Shown: piece by piece, positions 23,237 through 29,154 of the stretch
Numbering within the stretch: position 1 is the stretch's first letter
Layout of the letters: each line of letters starts with the position of its first letter
Source: a virus
Strand: one strand, 5' to 3'
IMG/VR virus record: IMGVR_UViG_3300046028_002248
Coordinates: 1-50,284 of that record
Length of the DNA stretch: 50,284 nucleotides
Position numbers and translations under genes: made by a program
The notes under the pieces: model-generated
Databases searched by the model: none
What the model was told of the DNA's origin: nothing
The model's input: only the letters and a program-made list of their open reading frames with translations

Positions 23237-23465
23237 TCCTCTCCTTCAGCATAGCGTCTGCCATAGAGTAGGCATCCATTGCAAGTCCATCCATCCATCC
23301 ATTTGGATCAGTTAAATCCAAATCTTTTGTTAAGAAGGTGGTCATAAGAGCTTGCATAGCCTTGGCTGCCATGTAATCCCTGAGATCCATGCCGCCATCA
23401 CCGCCTACAGCTGTGACACGCGCTTCATCGTTAATGCTGAATGTGGGTGTTGGAAATGCTTTCAT
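23214..23465 (-). CDS. LRDYxAAKAMQ-family protein, copy 1
   Basis: 83 residues. GGDGGMDLRDYMAAKAMQAL and AMDAYSMADAMLKERND form the signature of a small protein very common in proteobacterial phages and prophages; its role is unknown. A second, diverged member lies at 28764-28988 on the other strand. The start codon region is part of the repeated junction sequence at 23460-23492. Confidence 0.8.
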   Translation of the reverse strand: MKAFPTPTFSINDEARVTAVGGDGGMDLRDYMAAKAMQALMTTFLTKDLDLTDPNGWMDGLAMDAYSMADAMLKERNDDSSIK

Positions 23466-23492
23466 AATTGCCCCCTTGCTGGAATGGCGTCA
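23460..23492. repeat. Gene-junction repeat, copy A
   Basis: 33 bases matching 23687-23719 at 28 positions. It spans the end of one gene (encoding DAIPARGQL-stop) and the ATG of the next. Confidence 0.8.
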
Positions 23493-23692
23493 TACGCCTC
23501 CTCCAATACCATCAAATGTTTAGGTTGGTACCAGCTACAAATCTTTTCTTTTTCTTTAAACGTCAACAGCTCAAATTCAACTGGTGGATATTTTGGGTCG
23601 GTGTTGTACTTGATGCGTGTGATGATGCCAAACAAGTCTTTGGGTAGCGGTCCGAATGAATCGTGGATGTAAACCAAGTCGCCAACTTTCAT
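23462..23692 (-). CDS. Small SH3-like early protein (76 aa)
   Basis: MKVGDLVYIHDSFGPLPKDL then FGIITRIKYN and VEFELLTFKEKEKICSWYQP show the beta-barrel pattern of KOW/SH3-like small domains. The C terminus DAIPARGQL almost repeats that of the neighbouring 94-residue protein. ATGA overlaps at both ends. Function unknown. Confidence 0.75.
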   Translation of the reverse strand: MKVGDLVYIHDSFGPLPKDLFGIITRIKYNTDPKYPPVEFELLTFKEKEKICSWYQPKHLMVLEEAYDAIPARGQL

Positions 23693-23719
23693 GCTTGTCC
23701 CCTTGCTAGGATGGCGTCA
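23687..23719. repeat. Gene-junction repeat, copy B
   Basis: 33 bases, 28 the same as copy A, spanning the end of the 94-residue gene (DAILARGQA-stop) and the ATG of the 76-residue gene. Confidence 0.8.
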
Positions 23720-23973
23720 CGGTTATCAATGCAAGCCGCCCATGCCGACTGCGCTGTTGAAGTTTTTTCAAGCTTCTCATACACATCAGCGTGTTTCTTG
23801 CAGACTTCAGCACACGCCTCACGTTCGGCAGAAGCGACAAGGGCGGCAAACTTTTCTAAGTCTTCCAGATATGTGCATGAGATATAGGCTACATCAAACT
23901 CAGTAATAAACTGCGCTTCTTTTTCTGACAACCATGCCTCTCGTGCCATGCGAATAATGTCTTCTCTGTTCAT
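23689..23973 (-). CDS. Conserved small phage protein (94 aa, ILARGQA end)
   Basis: Start at 23973 by ATGA overlap with the upstream membrane gene. MNREDIIRMAREAW is followed by EDLEKFAALVASAEREACAE and a C-terminal helix ending DAILARGQA. The 'ARxAW ... LExFAALVAxxEREAC' signature is widespread in betaproteobacterial phages and prophages. Helical; function unknown. Confidence 0.78.
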   Translation of the reverse strand: MNREDIIRMAREAWLSEKEAQFITEFDVAYISCTYLEDLEKFAALVASAEREACAEVCKKHADVYEKLEKTSTAQSAWAACIDNRDAILARGQA

Positions 23974-24134
23974 ACGTGACTCCAAAACAAAATGATCCCA
24001 CCAATAATCACAATAAAGAATATCGCAACCACTGGCCAGACTGGCTCTTTACCGTATGGTCCACTGATGGGATCGCTGTCACAGTTAAACGCTTCATGCA
24101 TCGTGCGTGGAAAACGCTTTGTCGTATCGTTCAT
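23970..24134 (-). CDS. Small single-pass membrane protein (54 aa)
   Basis: First gene of the leftward early operon, with AGGAGG directly upstream. A polar N-terminal half (MNDTTKRFPRTMHEAFNCDS) is followed by one transmembrane segment (VWPVVAIFFIVIIGGIILFW) and a three-residue tail. The ATG/TGA overlap with the next gene supports it. Function unknown; small membrane proteins of this kind are common in early phage operons. Confidence 0.75.
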   Translation of the reverse strand: MNDTTKRFPRTMHEAFNCDSDPISGPYGKEPVWPVVAIFFIVIIGGIILFWSHV

Positions 24135-24153
24135 ACCTACCTCCTGTGTTAAG

Positions 24154-24183
24154 AATATAACTCATGAATCAATCACAAGTCAA
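24154..24183 (-). promoter_or_regulatory. Leftward early promoter for the replication operon
   Basis: On the minus strand TTGACT (24178-24183), an 18-base spacer and TATATT (24154-24159), 20 bases before the ATG at 24134. The spacer contains ATTCATGAG, similar to the operator half-site at 15009-15038. Confidence 0.7.
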
Positions 24184-24522
24184 CTGTTATGTTACCAACT
24201 AAACTCCCTCTTACCCGTTGACCCTCCCTCCCCCACTGGGAGGCTAAAGGACCAACGTCTCTTTATCAAGGAGCTATGCCCAGTTGTTAAGTGAGCTACC
24301 GGCCAGCCAAGCCGCCCTCCCCTGAGATCCCGATAAGGTCAGTTTTCACCGGCCTTAACGATCAACTCCCAGCGTACTAGGGTATGTGTCTTTACGACAG
24401 CCTTGTTTATCCCGTTCGATTACTCTACTAGGAGGTGCGGGTCACACCGAGGTTCTGTGTTTCTTGAGTTCAGCCCATACAGGCCATTAGCTAACGCGCT
24501 CTGACGGCTGCGTGTGGAGGGT

Positions 24523-24619
24523 GAGACTGGGACTGCTCACATGAAGCAGTGTATTCAAAACTTACATTTCGCTCTTTAGGAGATATGCCGGCGCTAACCC
24601 GTCACACAATCCCAGTCTC
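24523..24619. repeat. Long inverted repeat enclosing a second hairpin
   Basis: GAGACTGGGA (24523-24532) and TCCCAGTCTC (24610-24619) are perfect 10-base arms 77 bases apart. Inside, ACTGCT (24532-24537) and AGCAGT (24545-24550) close a 7-base loop CACATGA, which contains most of the ACATGAA half-site. Confidence 0.7.
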
Positions 24620-24620
24620 A

Positions 24621-24744
24621 AAACAAAAAAAGCCACTTAAGTGTGCGCTTCGGTAGTGACCTTGCCTAATGACTCTCCGACCGAAAGCATTAGGTAAAGC
24701 GAAACGCACATCTAAGTGGCCTAATCCATTGCTCACTACAGCAA
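24621..24744 (-). ncRNA. Candidate small structured RNA with pseudoknot
   Basis: Predicted minus-strand transcript of about 124 bases. It starts with a TTGCT/AGCAA hairpin (24729-24744). An outer stem pairs GCCACTTA (24632-24639) with TAAGTGGC (24713-24720) and TGTGCG (24642-24647) with CGCACA (24705-24710). Inside, TTCGGT (24649-24654)/ACCGAA (24680-24685) and CCTAATG (24665-24671)/CATTAGG (24688-24694) interleave as an H-type pseudoknot. A T-run with one G (plus-strand A-tract 24621-24631) follows as a terminator tail. No open frame beyond a two-codon ATG-GAT-TAG. No family recognised. Confidence 0.72.
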
Positions 24745-24751
24745 CGCCTCG

Positions 24752-24781
24752 TTTATATCAAAAAAAATCAACCAATGTCAA
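24752..24781 (-). promoter_or_regulatory. Promoter of the candidate small RNA
   Basis: Minus strand TTGACA (24776-24781), an 18-base spacer with eight T in a row, and TATAAA (24752-24757). The predicted start, near 24744, coincides with the first hairpin of the RNA. Confidence 0.75.
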
Positions 24782-24836
24782 CAAGACTACATTTATTTTT
24801 ACTTGGCAAGGGAAAAAGTACTTATTGCCGGTTTCC

Positions 24837-24855
24837 ACATTAACACTGTTAATAT
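24837..24855. promoter_or_regulatory. Palindrome copy 4 (one mismatch)
   Basis: ACATTAACA-C-TGTTAATAT; the outer G of the right arm is replaced by A. It abuts the RuvC terminator and lies 55 bases upstream of the small-RNA promoter -35. Confidence 0.7.
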
Positions 24856-24888
24856 AAAAAAAGCCCCAAGGGGTTAGCTCGGGGCTTA
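24855..24888 (-). terminator. Terminator after the RuvC-like gene
   Basis: On the minus strand AAGCCCC (from 24887) pairs with GGGGCTT (to 24861) around a 13-base loop, followed by seven T. Confidence 0.82.
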
Positions 24889-24936
24889 AAACAAAGGAGA
24901 GTGGCAACTGCAAAGAAGCCGGTGCCATTCTACAAC

Positions 24937-25398
24937 TCAATCCCCGTAGAATGCAATGAAGGCCGCATCTGCATAAGCTTGGCCAGCTCCCTTCTTATCC
25001 AGATCTCTCCAATCAGGCCATGTCTGGATGGCTAATGTTCGTGACGCATCTTTATTTTTACCAACAAGACCCGCGCGCTTCTTCCAAGACTGAGGTGTAA
25101 CCATTCTCACAGGCAGCCTAAATGCGCCCAGTACACCTTGGATCACGCCAGCGGCATGGCCAAACGAGAACATCGAGGCCACTCCTTGCCCAGGCATACT
25201 GCCCACCTGTTCTACATACACAACAGTCTCTATATCAACATAAATAGCAGTGCGAATGATCGAGGCCAACGCATAAGGATTCACTCTGTTAGCCGCACCA
25301 ATTTTCATAGTCGGCATCCTGTGCCACTTTATTGGTACATCATTTTCAAAAATGACGATTGCACCTGACAGGCCGGGGTCTATTCCAATTTTGATCAT
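24937..25398 (-). CDS. RuvC-like Holliday junction resolvase
   Basis: 153 residues from the ATG at 25398. RNase H-fold resolvase motifs: MIKIGIDPGLSGAIV (D7), VVYVEQVGSMPGQGV (E63), VTPQSWKK and GAGQAYADAAFIAFYG (D144). It resolves recombination or branched replication intermediates before packaging. It is divergently transcribed from the recombination operon at 25477 and ends before its own terminator. A TTG at 25410 would add four residues but lacks a ribosome site. Confidence 0.87.
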   Translation of the reverse strand: MIKIGIDPGLSGAIVIFENDVPIKWHRMPTMKIGAANRVNPYALASIIRTAIYVDIETVVYVEQVGSMPGQGVASMFSFGHAAGVIQGVLGAFRLPVRMVTPQSWKKRAGLVGKNKDASRTLAIQTWPDWRDLDKKGAGQAYADAAFIAFYGD

Positions 25399-25415
25399 AT
25401 TTTCTTTCAAAGGTA

Positions 25416-25445
25416 TTGCAAGACATGAATTAATGTGGGTACAAT
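25416..25445 (+). promoter_or_regulatory. Rightward promoter for the alpha-CTD/recombination operon
   Basis: TTGCAA (25416-25421), 18-base spacer, TACAAT (25440-25445). The spacer holds ACATGAA-TTAATGT (25423-25436), an imperfect dyad made of an ACATGAA and an inverted ACATTAA half-site. AAAGGAG precedes the ATG at 25477. Confidence 0.68.
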
Positions 25446-25454
25446 GTGTTGCCC

Positions 25455-25482
25455 ATTATAACCAAAGGAGAGTTAAATGCAA
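25455..25482 (-). promoter_or_regulatory. Leftward promoter for the RuvC-like gene
   Basis: Minus strand TTGCAT (25477-25482), 16-base spacer and a perfect TATAAT (25455-25460). Its -35 overlaps the start codon of the alpha-CTD-like gene, and the dyad at 25423-25436 lies just downstream of its start point. Confidence 0.7.
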
Positions 25483-25809
25483 AGGAAAGAGTTCTCATTT
25501 CAAGTGGAAGGTATCACGATCTGCTTCGTACAGTTGTACAACGATTGCTGGATTTGTAGTCTGCCCAACAGTACAGCCGACAGACTTAGCCGAAGGCTTT
25601 TGGGATCGGATCTTCCTGTTGATCAACTGGGTGTTCCAAGAAGAATAAGGAATGTTTTTATAGCCGAAGACATAAACACAGTCCATGAGTTAATTCAGAG
25701 AACTGAAAACGAAATGATGAAGATTCCAAACTTCTCTAAAGTTTCGCTCAAGCAGTTAAAAGAAGCGCTGGCTGTATTTGGATTTGAACTGAGAAACCCA
25801 AACAAATGA
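25477..25809 (+). CDS. RNA polymerase alpha C-terminal-domain-like protein
   Basis: 110 residues. Residues 51-106 (LGVPRRIRNVFIAEDINTVH, ELIQRTENEMMKIPNFSKVS, LKQLKEALAVFGFEL) match the bacterial RpoA C-terminal domain by eye: the 'R-x-x-N-x-x-x-x-x-x-I-x-T-V-x-x-L-x-x-x-x-E-x-x-x-x-I-x-N-x-G-x-x-S-L-x-x-L-x-x-x-L' pattern, with Ser in place of the usual Gly (NFSK). The N-terminal 50 residues are not alpha-NTD. It could bind promoter DNA or host activators and redirect transcription. Similar helix-hairpin-helix domains are an alternative. First gene of the recombination operon. Confidence 0.78.
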   Translation: MQRKEFSFQVEGITICFVQLYNDCWICSLPNSTADRLSRRLLGSDLPVDQLGVPRRIRNVFIAEDINTVHELIQRTENEMMKIPNFSKVSLKQLKEALAVFGFELRNPNK

Positions 25810-26699
25810 TCATCACAAACAAATACAACCTACCGCAGACCTTCGTGAATATCATGAAGCGGCCTACCTACTCTAAGGGTAAGGCCAACATCTCAGCGAC
25901 AGAGCTGCTGAACTCACCGCGCATTGTCCAGCTACGCAAGCTACACGAAGACAAGATCGAGACAGACGTTACAGAGATGGTCTGGTCTATCTTTGGCACG
26001 GCCATCCACGGCGTCTTGGAGCACGGCAAGGACGAGAACCACCTGATCGAAGAACGCCTACACGCTAACATTGATGGCTGGTCTATCTCTGGCGCTATTG
26101 ACTTGCAGATTGTCAATGAGGACGGCACAGTCACTATCAACGACTACAAGACTACGGGCGCTTGGTCTGTGATGAATGAGAAGATTGACTGGGAGTATCA
26201 GCTCAACATCTACGCTTGGCTTGTGGAGCACGTTAAGAAGACCAAGGTTTCCAAGCTAGAGATCGTGGCTATCATCCGCGACTGGTCACGCAGAGATGCA
26301 GCCATCAAGGCCGGCTATCCTGATGCACCAATCAAGGTGATCCCGATCCAGCTGTGGCCAATGGAAGAGCGCGAAGCCTTCATTCAGAAACGAATCAAAG
26401 AACACTCCAACGCTCTATTTGACTTGGAGACAGGAGATGAACTGCCGTATTGCACACCCAACGAGACTTGGGAGAAGCCAACGACATACGCAGTGAAAAA
26501 GATTGGTAACGTCAAAGCTAGGAATGTTTGCGCTACTGATGAGGAAGCTCAAGCCAAAGTGGCTGAGTATGGGAAGGATTACGAGATAGAAGTTAGACAG
26601 GGTGAGAGAACGCGATGCGCGAACTTCTGCTCTGTGAACGCCTACTGTAATCAATACAAAGAGTATTTATCAACAAAGGAAAACAATGTCAGTTCATAA
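25806..26699 (+). CDS. PD-(D/E)XK nuclease, Cas4/RecB type with Fe-S-like cysteines
   Basis: 297 residues. Nuclease core: FGTAIHGVLEHG (H68), ERLHANIDGWSISGAIDL (D99), VTINDYKTTG (D113, K115) and YQLNIYAWL (QxxxY motif). Cysteines at C216, then C271, C275 and C281 (RCANFCSVNAYC) resemble the 4Fe-4S set of Cas4/AddB nucleases, though CxxxC replaces CxxC. It is probably a 5'-3' exonuclease that makes single strands for the next gene's ERF protein. The ATG overlaps the previous stop (ATGA). Confidence 0.87.
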   Translation: MIITNKYNLPQTFVNIMKRPTYSKGKANISATELLNSPRIVQLRKLHEDKIETDVTEMVWSIFGTAIHGVLEHGKDENHLIEERLHANIDGWSISGAIDLQIVNEDGTVTINDYKTTGAWSVMNEKIDWEYQLNIYAWLVEHVKKTKVSKLEIVAIIRDWSRRDAAIKAGYPDAPIKVIPIQLWPMEEREAFIQKRIKEHSNALFDLETGDELPYCTPNETWEKPTTYAVKKIGNVKARNVCATDEEAQAKVAEYGKDYEIEVRQGERTRCANFCSVNAYCNQYKEYLSTKENNVSS

Positions 26700-27390
26700 G
26701 AAACTTATGGCGGCTCGGGTCAAGCTTCAGTCTATACAGATGAAGAAGTCTGGCCTAAACAAGTTCGCCGGCTACTCATATTTCGAATTGAGTGACTTTA
26801 TCCCTCACGTTCAGACGATCTTTAACGAGATTGGCCTGTGCGGTGTGGTGTCGTTTAGCACCGAGTATGCCCAGCTGTGCATCACAGACGTAGAAGACGG
26901 CACAGTCGTTGTGATCACTAGCCCAATGGCAGAGGCTAACCTCAAGGGCGCTCACCCCATACAAAATTTGGGCGCAACTTTGAGCTACCAACGCCGTTAC
27001 CTTTGGATGGCCGCCATGGAGCTCGTAGAAGGGGACGCAATTGATTCAGCACCGCCTGTAGAGGCTCCAAAGGCAGAACCCAAGCCAAGCCCTGTCCAGC
27101 CTCTAAAACCGCCTACAAAGCACGTTAAAGGCCGAGTAGACCCCATTCCACCCCAGCACGTTGAGCCAGCCGCTTGGACTATCCAGATTGACGCACCCGA
27201 TGATGAGACATGGGTTGTCATGTTGGTTGAAGCTACCAAGCTAAAGATTGGCATGGCCGAGAACGCAGACCAGCTCAAAGAGATGTTCCAAGTGAACAAA
27301 GCTTTGTATGGCAAGCTCAAAGAAGTAAACCCAGCTGTGTATGCCGACATCATGGACGGCTTTGCATCAGCTAAACGATCATTTTTTTAA
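26686..27390 (+). CDS. erf: ERF-family single-strand annealing protein
   Basis: 234 residues. KFAGYSYFELSDFIPHVQTI, SFSTEYAQLCITDVEDGTVV, and NLGATLSYQRRYLWMAAMEL followed by EGDAID are the ERF core. A Pro/Lys-rich linker (about 125-165) leads to a C-terminal helical domain. It anneals complementary strands during recombination-dependent replication or genome circularisation. It overlaps the nuclease gene by 14 bases, forming the usual exonuclease-annealase pair. Confidence 0.9.
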   Translation: MSVHKKLMAARVKLQSIQMKKSGLNKFAGYSYFELSDFIPHVQTIFNEIGLCGVVSFSTEYAQLCITDVEDGTVVVITSPMAEANLKGAHPIQNLGATLSYQRRYLWMAAMELVEGDAIDSAPPVEAPKAEPKPSPVQPLKPPTKHVKGRVDPIPPQHVEPAAWTIQIDAPDDETWVVMLVEATKLKIGMAENADQLKEMFQVNKALYGKLKEVNPAVYADIMDGFASAKRSFF

Positions 27391-27399
27391 GGAGTAAAT

Positions 27400-27660
27400 A
27401 TGGACTATCCAAATCGCGGTACTTTGTGGAACAACAGCTACAAAAAGGAAGGATCACAACAGCCAGACATGAAGGGTGACATCAAGCTTGAGCTGGACTT
27501 GATCAAAGATCTGCTGGAAAACGCAGAGTCAGACCACGTTGTCATCAAGATGAGTGCATGGTTGCGCAAGGACAAGGACGGCAATCGCATGATTAGCCTG
27601 CAACATGACGGTTACAAGCCTGCTGCGGCCTCTAGCGCAAAGGACCCATGGGATGACTAA
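27400..27660 (+). CDS. Small conserved protein with SSB-like acidic tip
   Basis: 86 residues: MDYPNRGTLWNNSYKKEGSQ, GDIKLELDLIKDLLENAE and VVIKMSAWLRKDKDGNRMIS. The chain ends SAKDPWDD, an acidic tip preceded by a disordered linker like that of single-stranded DNA-binding proteins. The body resembles DUF736-type small proteins. Position after ERF suits an accessory single-strand-binding role, which is inference. Confidence 0.72.
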   Translation: MDYPNRGTLWNNSYKKEGSQQPDMKGDIKLELDLIKDLLENAESDHVVIKMSAWLRKDKDGNRMISLQHDGYKPAAASSAKDPWDD

Positions 27661-27871
27661 ATCAGCCAAACCAAAGACCATGAAGGAGTGGGAGAGGGTT
27701 TGTAAAAACCTTAACGATGTTATTTACGCTCAATACGGCAACGAAGAAAAGCTGGAAGTAAAGATTGCCAACCTTGAAGATCAGATTGGCAAGCTGGAAG
27801 AGCAGCTGACCATGTCTGTAGGCGTCATTAAATACTTGGAGTTAAAAATTGTCAGACCCGATTCAATTTGA
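27653..27871 (+). CDS. Small coiled-coil protein (72 aa)
   Basis: The ATG at 27653 overlaps the previous gene by 8 bases. After a basic start (MTKSAKPKTMKEWERVCKNL) comes a heptad helix (KIANLEDQIGKLEEQLTMSV). It is a likely dimerising protein of unknown function. Confidence 0.7.
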   Translation: MTKSAKPKTMKEWERVCKNLNDVIYAQYGNEEKLEVKIANLEDQIGKLEEQLTMSVGVIKYLELKIVRPDSI

Positions 27872-28271
27872 AGCGATCAAGACTGGCCTGAAACAGTCCA
27901 AGGACGGCTATATGCTGTCTTTGGCTGTCCACCCTGACGAGCTCCACAACGACCTCATGCGCGACTTTGTAGGCTCGCGCTACGTTGTTGTGATGGTGCG
28001 TCTGGGTGACGATGAACAACCGATGAACCGTGAACATGAGTTTCCCGGTGATCATGCGGTGAAGCTGGCCGGCATTCTTTGCCGTGACCCAGAGTTTTGG
28101 GAGTGGCTACACCAGAAAGAGTGGCTGATGGAGAAGAACGAGAAGGCTTGTGCCAGTTGGATCTCATCCTACTTGGACATAGAGTCTCGCAAAGAGCTGA
28201 AAACCAACGAAGAAGCCCGTCATTTATTTAACCAATTACGAACTAGCTTCGAAGCTTGGAGGAAAGCATGA
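27849..28271 (+). CDS. Conserved phage protein of unknown function (140 aa, TTG start)
   Basis: Begins TTG-TCA-GAC, reading MSDPIQFEAIKTGLKQSKDG then YMLSLAVHPDELHNDLMRDF and VGSRYVVVMVRLGDDEQPMN. This opening (test of a beta hairpin followed by 'HPDE') recurs in phage recombination operons next to ERF genes. The C-terminal half is helical with several Trp. It overlaps the previous gene by 23 bases. Function unknown; a single-strand or recombination accessory role is a guess. Confidence 0.78.
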   Translation: MSDPIQFEAIKTGLKQSKDGYMLSLAVHPDELHNDLMRDFVGSRYVVVMVRLGDDEQPMNREHEFPGDHAVKLAGILCRDPEFWEWLHQKEWLMEKNEKACASWISSYLDIESRKELKTNEEARHLFNQLRTSFEAWRKA

Positions 28272-28540
28272 AGAAACTAATCCCTTACAGCGTTTATTTA
28301 CCCGTGGAGTATCACGACAAGATCAAGGAGCTGGCCAAACAGCGTAAAGCATCTTCTATGGTGCGGGACGCTATTTGCATGATCGTTGATGGTGACGATA
28401 CTTTTAAGTCTGGGTATAACAAGGCGCTGAAAGACTGCATCAAAGAGATCGACACTATCAAAGAGATCGAGCACATTGCCGTTCGCGGTAAGTACTTGGC
28501 CGATGTGCTGGCCGATCAAATCAAAGAACTGGAGATGTGA
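28268..28540 (+). CDS. Ribbon-helix-helix DNA-binding protein
   Basis: 90 residues from the ATG in the ATGA overlap. MKKLIPYSVYLPVEYHDKIK, ELAKQRKASSMVRDAICMIV has the strand (IPYSVYLP), helix and G/S-turn-helix order of RHH (CopG/Arc-like) proteins. The remaining 45 residues are helical. RHH dimers bind short palindromic DNA, so this is a third candidate reader of the operator sites. Arc/CopG-type repressor role is inference. Confidence 0.78.
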   Translation: MKKLIPYSVYLPVEYHDKIKELAKQRKASSMVRDAICMIVDGDDTFKSGYNKALKDCIKEIDTIKEIEHIAVRGKYLADVLADQIKELEM

Positions 28541-28764
28541 TGGACGATATTACCGATCAATTAAATGACATGGCAAAAGCTATAAGCACTGCCATGATGA
28601 ACACCAAGTGTGATGAGGGGATCGTTCCAGTGATTGTGTTAAGTAGACTGTTGTGCGAGTTGCTTGTGGAGCTGGAGCTGGATGACGAAGATAAAGCTGT
28701 CGAGGCCTTTCGTGAATCACTAAGAAGCGCCCGAAGAGAACGCAAAGATACTGAGGTTCACTAA
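28540..28764 (+). CDS. Small acidic protein (74 aa)
   Basis: The ATG at 28540 overlaps the RHH stop by one base (TGATG). MDDITDQLNDMAKAISTAMM and a Leu/Glu-rich helix (LSRLLCELLVELELDDEDKA) are visible, then a basic end. Helical; function unknown. Confidence 0.7.
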   Translation: MDDITDQLNDMAKAISTAMMNTKCDEGIVPVIVLSRLLCELLVELELDDEDKAVEAFRESLRSARRERKDTEVH

Positions 28765-28988
28765 TGGAACACGAATCTAATCTACGTGACTTAGCCGCAA
28801 TGTTTGCTATGCTGGGATTGGTTCAAAGAATGGAACCAAACATGATCATTGATAACAATGGTATAGCTCAGAGAGCATATTATCTTGCCGATGCAATGAT
28901 GAAGGCGCGAGTAGAAGAGCCCGAAGAAGGACTGGCTGCGATCAAAAAAGGTAAACGCAATGTCAGAAAACATGAGGATCTACGGTAA
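28764..28988 (+). CDS. LRDxxAxxAM-family protein, copy 2
   Basis: 74 residues: MEHESNLRDLAAMFAMLGLV, then NNGIAQRAYYLADAMMKARV. The LRD...A..A and AY-x-x-ADAM-x-K-x-R spacing matches the protein at 23214-23465 on the opposite strand, so the genome carries two diverged members. The C-terminal tail is basic. Function unknown. Confidence 0.75.
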   Translation: MEHESNLRDLAAMFAMLGLVQRMEPNMIIDNNGIAQRAYYLADAMMKARVEEPEEGLAAIKKGKRNVRKHEDLR

Positions 28989-29154
28989 ACGCTATTGTGC
29001 TACTTGCGAGCACTCTAAACCCCTAGACCACGGCAAAATTGTAGACCCAAAGAGCAATCGCTGGGTGTGCTTCGACTGTAAACCAAATGTACCGAAACGA
29101 AAAACTAATAAAAGCCGCAAGACTTCTGCCGTGCCAGCACTGCGGAGCGAATGA
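28960..29154 (+). CDS. Small zinc-ribbon protein (64 aa)
   Basis: Two CxxC pairs: YCATCEHSK and VCFDCKPN, 22 residues apart, form a probable treble-clef or zinc ribbon. The end is basic (PKRKTNKSRKTS). It overlaps the genes on both sides. It may bind nucleic acid; function unknown. Confidence 0.75.
   Translation: MSENMRIYGKRYCATCEHSKPLDHGKIVDPKSNRWVCFDCKPNVPKRKTNKSRKTSAVPALRSE

Larger units (their letters stand above)
24135..24936. other. Gene-free region of about 800 bases with RNA-like structure
   Basis: Lies between the leftward operon start (24134) and the RuvC-like stop (24937). No convincing coding frame on either strand. From right to left it holds the RuvC terminator (24855-24888), palindrome copy 4, a minus-strand promoter and small-RNA candidate (24621-24781), a long inverted repeat (24523-24619), further local stems such as CCTCCC/GGGAGG near 24226-24243, and the operon promoter. 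I found no tRNA in it. Whether it gives one long RNA or only the small one is open. Confidence 0.75.

Noticed and set aside
24180-24470. tRNA-like pieces (TAGCTC repeats and a TTCGATT near 24414) in the gene-free region
   Set aside because: The TTCGATT is not flanked by a pairing T-stem (G53 would face A), and the D-arm candidate lacks GAGC complementarity. No complete cloverleaf could be drawn.
24669-24857. A 62-residue plus-strand open frame across the small-RNA region
   Set aside because: No ribosome-binding site, no family resemblance, and it crosses the pseudoknot domain, a promoter and a palindrome.
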